From the NCBI GenBank assembly GCA_905204635.1, contig CAJLAN010000019.1, positions 1 through 13,940 on the forward strand: a stretch of 13,940 nt of DNA, given 5' to 3'. Source of the stretch: an uncultured Collinsella sp. GTDB lineage: Bacteria; Actinomycetota; Coriobacteriia; Coriobacteriales; Coriobacteriaceae. The position numbers and the translations under genes are program-made. Below the pieces are notes generated by a model, which worked only from the letters and a program-made list of their open reading frames with translations, had not been told where the DNA came from and made no database searches. Shown here in pieces: positions 1 to 6,032 of the stretch. Position 1 is the first letter of the stretch, and every line of letters begins with the position of its first letter.

Positions 1-1017
1 CTCGGATACCAGCGAGAACGAGCCGGTGATGAGCGCCTGCGAGGCGATGATGGCCGCCACGGCCGAAAGCACGATGGCAAAGGGGCGCAGGGGCTCGGGG
101 AGCATCATATAGAACGGGTTGACGATGTCCATCGCGAGCATCTGGGGATTGGAATTGTTGGCAAGCAGCCAAGCACCCTGACCCAGATAGTTGAGGATGA
201 GGGCCGCTTTTACGAACGGCCAGGATGCGTAAATGTTTGCCTTGCCCACGTGACCCATGTCCGAGTAGAGGGCCTCGGCGCCGGTCGTCGACAGGAAGAC
301 AAAGCCGAGCACCATGATGCCCGAGTGGTTGATGGGCGAGAACAGAAACATGACGCCGCGGATGGGGTTGAGCGCGCGCAAGATGGACAGGTTGCCGAGC
401 ATGTTGAACAGACCGGCGCCTGCCAGGAACAGGAACCACAGCGTCATGAGCGGACCGAACAGCTTACCGATTGACGAGGTGCCGGCGCGCTGCATGGCAA
501 ACAGGCCGCAGATAATGATGATGGTAATAATGATGACGTTGGTTTGCCCGTCACCCAATAGCGCGTGGCCCCACTCGATGGTGCGCAAGCCCTCGATGGC
601 CGTGGTAACCGTGACGGCGGGGGTGAGGATGCCGTCGGCGAGCAGCGCCGCGCCGCCGATCATGGCGGGGAGAATCAGCCATGGCGCCACCTTGCGCACG
701 AGACTGAACAGGGCGAAGATGCCGCCTTCGTTGTGGTTGTCGGCCTTCATGGCGATTACCACGTACTTGACCGTGGTCACGAGCGTCATGGTCCAGATGA
801 CGAGCGAAAGCGCGCCCAGGATCATGTCCTCGCTGACGGTACCGATGCCGCCGTTGTTGGCGACGATTGATTTTATGGTGTACATGGGGCTCGCGCCGAT
901 GTCGCCATAGACGACGCCGAGCGTTACGAGCAGCATGCCAGCGGAGAGGGGGATGGCTCCGTGCCCGCCTTGCCCGCGCTGGTCTTGGAGGTTTGCCTCC
1001 AGTTTATTGTGTGCCAC
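1..1017 (-). CDS. kup: Kup/HAK/KUP family potassium uptake permease, C-terminal part outside the window
   Basis: This gene encodes an inner-membrane potassium transporter of the KUP family, which takes up K+ probably with protons. The 339 codons in the window are the N-terminal half or so of a family usually over 600 residues long; the frame is open to the left edge. Family hallmarks read in order: [14 protein letters not shown] at residues 34-47 with the conserved Asp39, [10 protein letters not shown] at 94-103, [12 protein letters not shown] at 127-138, [11 protein letters not shown] at 246-256 and [14 protein letters not shown] at the edge. Several long hydrophobic helices lie between them. 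I chose GTG at 1017 because AAGGGAG sits five bases upstream. An in-frame ATG at 1035 lacks a ribosome site. The same-strand permease gene ends 157 bases upstream, and palindromes in that gap suggest kup has its own promoter. Identification is confident; the missing C-terminus cannot be judged. Confidence 0.95.
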   Translation of the reverse strand, partial: MAHNKLEANLQDQRGQGGHGAIPLSAGMLLVTLGVVYGDIGASPMYTIKSIVANNGGIGTVSEDMILGALSLVIWTMTLVTTVKYVVIAMKADNHNEGGIFALFSLVRKVAPWLILPAMIGGAALLADGILTPAVTVTTAIEGLRTIEWGHALLGDGQTNVIIITIIIICGLFAMQRAGTSSIGKLFGPLMTLWFLFLAGAGLFNMLGNLSILRALNPIRGVMFLFSPINHSGIMVLGFVFLSTTGAEALYSDMGHVGKANIYASWPFVKAALILNYLGQGAWLLANNSNPQMLAMDIVNPFYMMLPEPLRPFAIVLSAVAAIIASQALITGSFSLVSE

Positions 1018-1044
1018 GAGGACTCCCTTAGACATCCGGTTATC

Positions 1045-1055
1045 TGTCTAGGACA
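1045..1055. repeat. short inverted repeat TGTC-TAG-GACA in kup leader
   Basis: The arms TGTC and GACA are perfect inverted copies around a 3-base centre, about 28 bases upstream of the kup start. It could be a small operator half-pair, but arms this short can arise by chance, so it is a weak call. Confidence 0.25.
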
Positions 1056-1116
1056 AAAAACTTTATGCCGTCTTTATACATACAAGAGCAGTTTGGCACA
1101 TCGGGTTATTTTAGAC

Positions 1117-1140
1117 AATAATCCTCAGCTGGGGATTATT
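1117..1140. promoter_or_regulatory. 24-base imperfect palindrome upstream of kup
   Basis: The outer arms AATAATCC and GGATTATT pair perfectly, and the centre contains the palindrome CAGCTG; 11 of 12 base pairs match. It lies 35 bases beyond the stop of the upstream permease gene and about 100 bases before kup. No T-run follows on either strand, so it looks more like a binding site for a dimeric regulator than a terminator. The flanking DNA is clearly more AT-rich than the genes, which fits a promoter region for kup. I found no convincing -35/-10 pair. Confidence 0.4.
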
Positions 1141-1174
1141 TATCTACGCAGGTAGCATTTCAAAGCAGGGGCTT

Positions 1175-2086
1175 TTAAGCACGTACTGTCTGGGCGATGC
1201 CAGCCTTGGCGTTTGCGCGTTTGCCGGCGAGTTCGCAAAAAATCGCGCCGCCGATGATAAGCGCGGCGCCCATCAGGCGGACCGGTGTTATGGCTTCGCC
1301 CAAAAGGACGGCCGAGAACACGACGGCCGAAAGCGGCTCGAGGTAGCCGACGACCGCGACGGTCTGGACAGGCAGCTTGGCGACGGCACTAAAGTAGAGC
1401 AGGCAACCGATGCCGGTGTTGACGACGCCGAGCATAGCGACGGCGCGCCAATCGATGTCTGCGGCGACGCCGGCGGACAGGAATGAGGGAGCGCCCTGCG
1501 TGATGAGCGTGAGGACCAGCGCGGTCACAAAGGCGGCGCTCACCTGGAGCGCGGAGTTCTCGAGGCCTTCGATGTGTGGCGCACCCTTGCTAGCGATGAC
1601 CATCAGCGCATAGCAAAATGCCGAGGCGATGCCGCAGGCGATACCCGCAATGGGCATGTTGCCGCCTAGACCTTGCGCTGCAATGAGAAAAGCGCCGCAG
1701 GCGACGGCGATAAAGCCGGCGATTTTGCTGCCGGTCAGTTTTTCGCCAAAGATGAGTGGGGAGAGCGCCATAACGATGATGGGGCCGCAGTAGTACAGCA
1801 GCGAGGATACGCCGACGCCGATCGTCTGGTAGGCGCGGAACAGAAAAATCCAGCTGGCGCCCAGCGCGGCTCCCGAGAGGAGGAGGGCTGCGGCTTCGCG
1901 GGGGCGAGATGGCGCCTGCAACTTATGGCGTTGGGTGATGGCGAGAATGGTGACAAGCGAGAGTGCGCCCAAAAACGTGCGTAGTAGCACGATATCCGAG
2001 CTCGGCAGCGCGATGGCAGCGGCGATGATGCCGTTGGAGCCAAACAATAGCAATGCTGCTAAGTACGTAAACAGTCCGTTGTTCAT
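1175..2086 (-). CDS. EamA/DMT superfamily permease (10-helix metabolite transporter)
   Basis: This gene encodes a 303-residue membrane protein of the drug/metabolite transporter superfamily, made of two EamA repeats of about five helices each. The repeats show in the matching C-terminal halves: LYYCGPIIVMALSPLIFGEKLT near residue 100 and VAVVGYLEPLSAVVFSAVLLGEAIT near residue 245, each with the Pro and Gly-Glu typical of EamA repeats. Length is normal for the family. ATG at 2086 is preceded by AGAGGGG at 10 bases. The gene is divergent from a LysR regulator at 2205, the usual layout for a regulated exporter of amino acids, purines or other small metabolites. The substrate cannot be told from sequence. 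On this strand it lies upstream of kup, with a 157-base gap and no clear terminator. Confidence 0.9.
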   Translation of the reverse strand: MNNGLFTYLAALLLFGSNGIIAAAIALPSSDIVLLRTFLGALSLVTILAITQRHKLQAPSRPREAAALLLSGAALGASWIFLFRAYQTIGVGVSSLLYYCGPIIVMALSPLIFGEKLTGSKIAGFIAVACGAFLIAAQGLGGNMPIAGIACGIASAFCYALMVIASKGAPHIEGLENSALQVSAAFVTALVLTLITQGAPSFLSAGVAADIDWRAVAMLGVVNTGIGCLLYFSAVAKLPVQTVAVVGYLEPLSAVVFSAVLLGEAITPVRLMGAALIIGGAIFCELAGKRANAKAGIAQTVRA

Positions 2087-2115
2087 GCACTGACATCCCC
2101 TCTATATCCGAGCAT

Positions 2116-2132
2116 GTTCACTATGGGTGAAC
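2116..2132. promoter_or_regulatory. LysR-type operator between divergent permease and lysR genes
   Basis: The arms GTTCAC and GTGAAC form a perfect inverted repeat around TATGG. The inner 13 bases fit the LysR-box pattern T-N11-A. The site lies in the 118-base divergent gap, 30 bases from the permease start, and overlaps the place where a -35 box for the LysR gene would fall. This suggests autorepression plus control of the permease by the adjacent LysR protein. The pattern is seen directly; the regulator assignment is inferred from position. Confidence 0.6.
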
Positions 2133-2153
2133 TGGCTATAGAAGAAAAGTGAA

Positions 2154-2159
2154 TATAAT
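2154..2159 (+). promoter_or_regulatory. candidate -10 box (TATAAT) for the LysR gene
   Basis: A perfect TATAAT lies 45 bases before the chosen GTG start of the LysR gene. The -35 region, which would fall at about 2131-2136, does not match consensus well and overlaps the inverted repeat at 2116-2132, consistent with regulator-dependent or autorepressed expression. Confidence 0.45.
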
Positions 2160-2204
2160 GCATAGATAACATGACAAAAGCTCATGCATAGGTGGAGGGT
2201 TGCC

Positions 2205-3062
2205 GTGGAAACGAATGTTCAAAAGATGCAGGTGCTGCTCGAGACCGTGCGCGCCGGCAGTTTTACGCGCGCCGCCGAGCGGCTGAGCTATTCGCAGTCG
2301 GGCGTGAGCCGTATGGTGGCCGATCTTGAGGCCGACTGGGGCTTTAAAGTTCTCGATAGAAGCCGCGAGGGCGTAGTGCTTTCTGCCGACGGGCGGCAAG
2401 TTATGCCGGCGATCGAGGCGCTCTGTGAGGAATTCACTCGCTTGCAGCGACGGGTGGATGAGATGCGTGGGCTCATGCGCGGCAAAATCTGCATCGGTAC
2501 GTTTTCGAGTGTGGCGACCCACGTGCTGCCGCCGGTGATTGCGCACTTTCGCGCCGATCACCCGGACGTCGATTACGAGCTGCTGATGGGTGATTACTCC
2601 GAGATTGAGCAATGGGTGGCGGAAGGCCGCTGCGACCTGGGCTTTATTCCGCGCGAACCACGCGGCGCCGGCATGGCGTCGCGGCCGTTGGTGCAAGACG
2701 AGCTGATGGCCGTGGTGCCAGCGGACTCCTCGCTTGCCGCGGCGGAGGTCGTCTCTCTTGCCGATTTGGCCAACGAGCAGTTTATTCTGCTGGAACGCGG
2801 CACCGATGACGAGATTACGCCGCTCTTCCGTCGGGCGGGGCTGGCAGTGCGCTCAAAACTGTCGACCTGGGATGACTATGCGATTATGGCTATGGTCGAG
2901 GACGGCCTGGGTGTGAGCATTCTTCCTGCGCTCATCTTGCGTCGCTGTCAGTTCGATGTTGCCGTGCGCCCACTCGAGGGACATCCTCATCGGCAGATCA
3001 ATGCGATATATCGCACGGCTGACGTTTCGCTTGCGGCGGCTCGTCTCCTTGAATATCTCTAA
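2205..3062 (+). CDS. LysR-family transcriptional regulator (divergent from DMT permease)
   Basis: This gene encodes a 285-residue LysR-type DNA-binding regulator. The N-terminal winged helix-turn-helix is clear at about residues 19-52 (SFTRAAERLSYSQSGVSRMV then the LEADWGFKVLDR stretch). The rest is the two-lobed periplasmic-binding-like effector domain, starting about residue 88 with GKICIGTFSSVATHVLPPVI. I chose GTG at 2205 because GGAGGG lies five bases upstream. An in-frame ATG at 2184 would add seven residues but has no ribosome site. The gene is divergent from the EamA permease and shares with it a T-N11-A inverted repeat at 2116-2132, so the permease is the likely target. The effector is unknown; effector domains of this family are too variable to read it from sequence. 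No T-rich terminator follows the stop. Confidence 0.93.
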   Translation: METNVQKMQVLLETVRAGSFTRAAERLSYSQSGVSRMVADLEADWGFKVLDRSREGVVLSADGRQVMPAIEALCEEFTRLQRRVDEMRGLMRGKICIGTFSSVATHVLPPVIAHFRADHPDVDYELLMGDYSEIEQWVAEGRCDLGFIPREPRGAGMASRPLVQDELMAVVPADSSLAAAEVVSLADLANEQFILLERGTDDEITPLFRRAGLAVRSKLSTWDDYAIMAMVEDGLGVSILPALILRRCQFDVAVRPLEGHPHRQINAIYRTADVSLAAARLLEYL

Positions 3063-3075
3063 AGGCGCGTACCTG

Positions 3076-3093
3076 TTGTCCACTTTGGGACAA
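3076..3093. repeat. inverted repeat TTGTCC-N6-GGACAA after lysR
   Basis: Perfect 6-base arms flank a 6-base centre, 13 bases after the LysR stop codon. No T-run follows, so an intrinsic terminator is unlikely. It may be an operator belonging to the downstream aminotransferase promoter region, or chance. Confidence 0.3.
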
Positions 3094-3121
3094 TCCTCGG
3101 GGTTCGGTACGTTTTCTTATG

Positions 3122-3207
3122 AAATTGAACTTTCGAATGAGGTGCCGCGTTATACTGCTGCCTAAATTGAACTCTGGTTCAATTCGTGTTCTATAAATTG
3201 AACTTTG
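3122..3207. promoter_or_regulatory. operator array of AATTGAAC half-sites upstream of the HTH-aminotransferase gene
   Basis: Four copies of AATTGAAC are seen. A direct copy lies at 3123-3130. A perfect palindrome at 3165-3184 is made of AATTGAAC, a TCTG spacer and GTTCAATT. A further direct copy lies at 3196-3203. The two outer copies share the longer context AAATTGAACTTT. Distances between the direct copies are 42 and 31 bases, close to four and three helical turns, so all would face the same side of DNA. The array ends 18 bases before the GTG start of a gene whose product carries an XRE/Cro helix-turn-helix, so autoregulation is the simplest reading. The repeat is certain; the bound protein is inferred. 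Confidence 0.75.
3151..3156 (+). promoter_or_regulatory. candidate -10 box (TATACT) for the HTH-aminotransferase gene
   Basis: TATACT lies 74 bases before the GTG start, between the first and second half-sites of the operator array. The TTGAAC inside the first half-site is a possible -35 but would be spaced 20 bases, longer than ideal. An alternative promoter with TTGAAC at 3167 and a TTCTAT at 3189 cannot be excluded. Either way, the operators overlap the promoter. Confidence 0.35.
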
Positions 3208-3224
3208 CCAGCAAGGAGGTTCCT

Positions 3225-4745
3225 GTGGCCCAAGAGACGTTTAGCGATCGCCTGCGACAGGCTATGTCCGATCGCGACGTTCGCCAGTCGGACGTGATCC
3301 GCGCATCGGAGATGCTCGGCAAAAAACTCGGCAAGAGTCAGATGAGCCAATATGTGAGCGGCAAGACGATCCCGCGGCGCGATGCGGCTGAGCTGCTCGC
3401 CCGTATTTTGGAGGTCGATGTTACCTGGCTGCTTGCCGGCGACGCCGGTCAAGGCGAGGCATCATCACCCCGCAACGATTCCAAGCCCGAACCCCATCCC
3501 TCAGCTCAAATTGCAAGGAGCACTACCATGCGCACTTTTTCTAAATCCACCAAGCTCGATAACGTCCTGTATGACGTTCGCGGCCCCGTCGTCGACGAGG
3601 CCGCCCGTATGGAGGACGAGGGCGAGCGCATCCTCAAGCTCAATATCGGCAACCCGGCGCCCTTCGGTTTCCGCACGCCCGATGAGGTCATCAAGGACAT
3701 GCGCCAGCAGCTGCCCGACTGCGAAGGCTATTCCAACTCGCGTGGCCTGTTCTCCGCGCGCAAGGCGATCATGCAGTATTCGCAGATCAAGGGCCTGCCC
3801 AACGTTCAGATGGAGCATATCTACACGGGCAACGGCGTGTCCGAGCTCATTCAGCTTTCGATGAACGCGCTGCTCGACAATGGCGACGAGATTCTGATCC
3901 CCAGCCCCGACTATCCGCTCTGGACGGCGTGCGCAACCCTTGCTGGCGGTCATCCCGTACATTATCTGTGCGATGAGCAGGCGGATTGGTATCCCGACCT
4001 GGAGGATATGGAGTCCAAGATCACGAGCGCGACCAAGGCCCTCGTCATCATCAACCCCAACAACCCCACGGGTTCCGTCTATCCGCGCGAGGTGCTCGAG
4101 GGCATCGTCGAGGTTGCACGCAGGCATCAGCTGATGATCTTTGCCGATGAGATCTACGACCGCCTGTGCATGGACGGCTACGAGCACGTCTCGATTGCCT
4201 CGCTCGCCCCCGACCTGCCCTGCGTCACCTTTAGTGGCCTTTCCAAGTCGCACATGATTGCGGGCTATCGTATTGGCTGGATGGTGCTTTCGGGCAACCA
4301 GCGCTGCATGAGCGACTTCATCATGGGTATCAACATGCTCTCCAACATGCGCCTGTGCTCCAACGTGCCGGCTCAGTCGATCGTTCAGACGGCACTCGGT
4401 GGTCATCAGTCCGTTAACGACTACATCCGTCCCGGCGGCCGTGTCTACGAGCAGCGCAACTTTGTGTATGAGGCGCTCAACAAGATTGACGGCATCTCGG
4501 TGGTTAAGCCGCGCGCGGCGTTCTACATCTTCCCCAAGATGGATGTGAAGAAGTTCAACATCACCGATGACGAGCAGTTCGCCCTCGACCTGCTGCACGA
4601 GAAGAAAATCCTGATCACGCGCGGCGGCGGCTTTAACTGGGCCGAGCCCGACCACTTCCGCATCGTGTACCTGCCGCGCATGGAAGTGCTCAAAGAGTCG
4701 CTCGAAGACCTCGCCGACTTCTTCGATCATTACCGCCAGGCGTAA
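3225..4745 (+). CDS. alaA: XRE-type HTH domain fused to AlaA-like alanine aminotransferase
   Basis: This is a 506-residue fusion. Residues 1-80 resemble a Cro/C1-type helix-turn-helix: SDRLRQAMSDRDVRQSDVIR, then KSQMSQYVSGKTIPRRDAAE. Residues 81-101 are a Pro/Ser-rich linker. Residues 102-506 are a complete fold-type I PLP aminotransferase of 405 residues, the length I recall for E. coli AlaA (glutamate-pyruvate transaminase), and read almost colinearly with it: NIGNPAPFGF, GNGVSELI, NPNNPTG, FADEIYD and the PLP lysine in SGLSKSHMIAGYR at residue 341. Catalysis should therefore be intact. GTG at 3225 has AAGGAGG five bases upstream; the longer frame from GTG 3186 has none. A second ribosome site and ATG at 3528 could give the enzyme alone. 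An operator array precedes the gene and a strong terminator follows. Fusion is seen; sensing of amino-acid status and autoregulation are inferred. Confidence 0.93.
   Translation: MAQETFSDRLRQAMSDRDVRQSDVIRASEMLGKKLGKSQMSQYVSGKTIPRRDAAELLARILEVDVTWLLAGDAGQGEASSPRNDSKPEPHPSAQIARSTTMRTFSKSTKLDNVLYDVRGPVVDEAARMEDEGERILKLNIGNPAPFGFRTPDEVIKDMRQQLPDCEGYSNSRGLFSARKAIMQYSQIKGLPNVQMEHIYTGNGVSELIQLSMNALLDNGDEILIPSPDYPLWTACATLAGGHPVHYLCDEQADWYPDLEDMESKITSATKALVIINPNNPTGSVYPREVLEGIVEVARRHQLMIFADEIYDRLCMDGYEHVSIASLAPDLPCVTFSGLSKSHMIAGYRIGWMVLSGNQRCMSDFIMGINMLSNMRLCSNVPAQSIVQTALGGHQSVNDYIRPGGRVYEQRNFVYEALNKIDGISVVKPRAAFYIFPKMDVKKFNITDDEQFALDLLHEKKILITRGGGFNWAEPDHFRIVYLPRMEVLKESLEDLADFFDHYRQA
3515..3530 (+). 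promoter_or_regulatory. internal Shine-Dalgarno and in-frame ATG at the domain junction
   Basis: AAGGAG at 3515-3520 stands seven bases before ATG 3528-3530. The ATG is codon 102 of the fusion gene and exactly where free-standing AlaA proteins begin (MRTFSKSTKLDNV). A near-perfect ribosome site at the precise domain boundary suggests that a second, catalytic-only polypeptide is made from the same transcript. Alternatively it is a relic of a recent fusion of two genes. Confidence 0.65.
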
Positions 4746-4766
4746 CGGCAAAGGTAGCCTGTAATG

Positions 4767-4806
4767 AAACGGTCGGCCCGCAACGGATGCGGGCCGACCG
4801 TTTTCT
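4767..4806 (+). terminator. strong intrinsic terminator after the HTH-aminotransferase gene
   Basis: A perfect 15-base-pair stem has arms at 4767-4781 and 4789-4803, very GC-rich in the core, with the 7-base loop AACGGAT. It runs into TTTT followed by CTGTCT. It begins 22 bases after the stop codon and isolates the aminotransferase from the next operon. Confidence 0.93.
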
Positions 4807-4873
4807 GTCTAAGCCCGTGCTGTTAGCACTTGTCTCGTTGAGCGGGCGAGGTTCGCGTGTGAGCGGTAAGTTC

Positions 4874-4910
4874 TATTCCAAAATGGAATACAGTGGGCTT
4901 AAGCTGGAAT
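4874..4910 (+). promoter_or_regulatory. candidate LysR-type activator site for the amidohydrolase/PTS operon
   Basis: TATTCCA and TGGAATA form a perfect 7-base inverted repeat around AAA at 4874-4890, and the inner 13 bases fit T-N11-A. A further half-site TGGAAT lies at 4905-4910, 21 bases (two helical turns) from the right arm and touching the -35 box. A primary site centred near -64 plus a weaker site next to -35 is the classic arrangement for LysR activators. The convergent LysR gene at the far end of the operon is the natural candidate, but that link is inferred. IclR-type regulators also use TGGAA/TTCCA sites. Confidence 0.6.
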
Positions 4911-4939
4911 TGATGTCCGGGTACCTGCTTTTCTAGAAT
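4910..4939 (+). promoter_or_regulatory. sigma-70-type promoter for the amidohydrolase/PTS operon
   Basis: TTGATG at 4910-4915 and TAGAAT at 4934-4939 are separated by 18 bases. Transcription would start near 4946, giving a short leader of about 26 bases before the ATG at 4972. The inverted repeat at 4874-4890 lies just upstream. Confidence 0.6.
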
Positions 4940-4971
4940 GTTTTCAACAAGATGAAAGGCGGTTCCAACCA

Positions 4972-6006
4972 ATGATTATCGATGCAAATTCCTACTGGTT
5001 CGACGAGCACATCTTTCATGACGAGACGCTCTGCGAACAGTTTTTGGCCGAGGTACCCCGCGCCTATGACACCGAAGGCTATCTGACCATGAATTCCGCC
5101 GGCAAACGACAGATCGTGATCGAGATGCCCGCCGGTTCTCCGGGTCTTAACTACATTGAGGGCGACTACACCCTCGAGAAGCGCTTGGCCGATATGGATG
5201 AGGCGGGGGTCGACAAGGCGATCCTCAAGCTCCCCGGCTGCCACGAGTGGATGTCGCTCGAGATGTGCCGGCGTTTCAACGACGGTATGGCTGCTGACGC
5301 GAAGGCGTCAAATGGCCGTCTGATTCCGCTTGTCGCCGTGCCGCCCTTTGGCACCAAAGCGAATTTGGAGGAGCTCGACCGCAGGCTCGACGATGGTTTT
5401 GCGGGCGTGCAGCTCTGCGCTCACTACGGCAAGCGCTATCTCGACGACCAGGTCTTCTCGAGCTTTTTCGAGCACCTGAACGAACGCCATGTCACCGTTT
5501 ACGTGCACCATGTTCCCGTGCCGGTCGAGAACGAGTCGCTTCTCGCGTACGACAACCTTCGCCGCTCTTATGGCCGCTGCGTCGACCAAACTACGGCGAT
5601 CGGCCGAGAGATCTTTGGTGATTTCTTTGAGCGCTATCCCAATATCAAGATGGTCCACTCCATGCTCGGCGGCGCATACTTTGCGTTCAAGGAGATGCTG
5701 CTGCCTCATGGTCCCAAGCGCCCTGATGCTTCTGGCCGTTTTCAGGTCGATACCGAGACCGTTTCCAGGCACCTCGAGAACAACATCTATTTCGACATGT
5801 CCCATGCCCAGCCTTGGGGCAAGACACTCCTCGCCTGCGCGGTTGACGTGCTGGGTGCAGACCATATTGTTTTTGGCACGAGCTATCCCGTCAAACGCGA
5901 GTGGCTCACCGAGGGTGTCGCCTGCGTTCGCGCTGCAAATCTGAGCGATACAGACAGCGACCTTGTGCTTGGCGGTACGGCGCAGCAACTGTACGGTGTC
6001 GAGTGA
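4972..6006 (+). CDS. amidohydrolase-2 (ACMSD-like) family protein lacking canonical metal ligands
   Basis: This 344-residue protein has the layout of the amidohydrolase-2 TIM-barrel family (PF04909, the ACMSD-like group), with no signal peptide, so it is cytosolic. Family landmarks are YTLEKRLADMDEAGVDKAIL at 66-85, GRLIPLVAVPP at 116-125, GFAGVQLCAHYG at 142-153, VYVHH at 176-180 and VHSMLGG at 228-234. The N-terminal metal-binding HxH expected near residues 6 and 8 reads IDANSYW instead, and the catalytic Asp of the usual FGSDYP motif is Ser304 in FGTSYP. It may therefore be metal-independent, use another metal arrangement, or act as a lyase or lactonase. ATG 4972 has AAAGGCGG nine bases upstream. 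It is the first gene of a four-gene operon with two ceramidase-like proteins and a PTS permease. Substrate unknown. Confidence 0.8.
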   Translation: MIIDANSYWFDEHIFHDETLCEQFLAEVPRAYDTEGYLTMNSAGKRQIVIEMPAGSPGLNYIEGDYTLEKRLADMDEAGVDKAILKLPGCHEWMSLEMCRRFNDGMAADAKASNGRLIPLVAVPPFGTKANLEELDRRLDDGFAGVQLCAHYGKRYLDDQVFSSFFEHLNERHVTVYVHHVPVPVENESLLAYDNLRRSYGRCVDQTTAIGREIFGDFFERYPNIKMVHSMLGGAYFAFKEMLLPHGPKRPDASGRFQVDTETVSRHLENNIYFDMSHAQPWGKTLLACAVDVLGADHIVFGTSYPVKREWLTEGVACVRAANLSDTDSDLVLGGTAQQLYGVE

Positions 6007-6032
6007 GCGGCAATCAGAGGGGAGTATCTGCC

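Noticed and set aside
250..910. Overlapping plus-strand open frames opposite kup
   Set aside because: The translations are low-complexity shadows, whereas the minus strand gives a clear, motif-rich Kup protein across the same bases.
961..1155. 64-codon plus-strand open frame across the kup start
   Set aside because: No ribosome site, no recognisable protein character, and it overlaps kup and its leader.
1018..1174. Possible c-di-AMP (ydaO) riboswitch upstream of kup
   Set aside because: The gap is short and I could not find the conserved ydaO sequence blocks; only palindromes were visible.
3076..3093. Terminator for the first LysR gene
   Set aside because: The stem is only 6 base pairs and no T-run follows, so I list it only as an inverted repeat.
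3501..4751. 416-codon antisense open frame opposite the aminotransferase
   Set aside because: It mirrors codon bias of a GC-rich gene on the other strand. The plus strand reads as AlaA throughout, and the antisense product is Val/Arg/His-rich without motifs.
5901..6032. Upstream extension of the first ceramidase-like gene
   Set aside because: It lies inside the 3' end of the amidohydrolase gene, and the ATG at 6033 has a good ribosome site.
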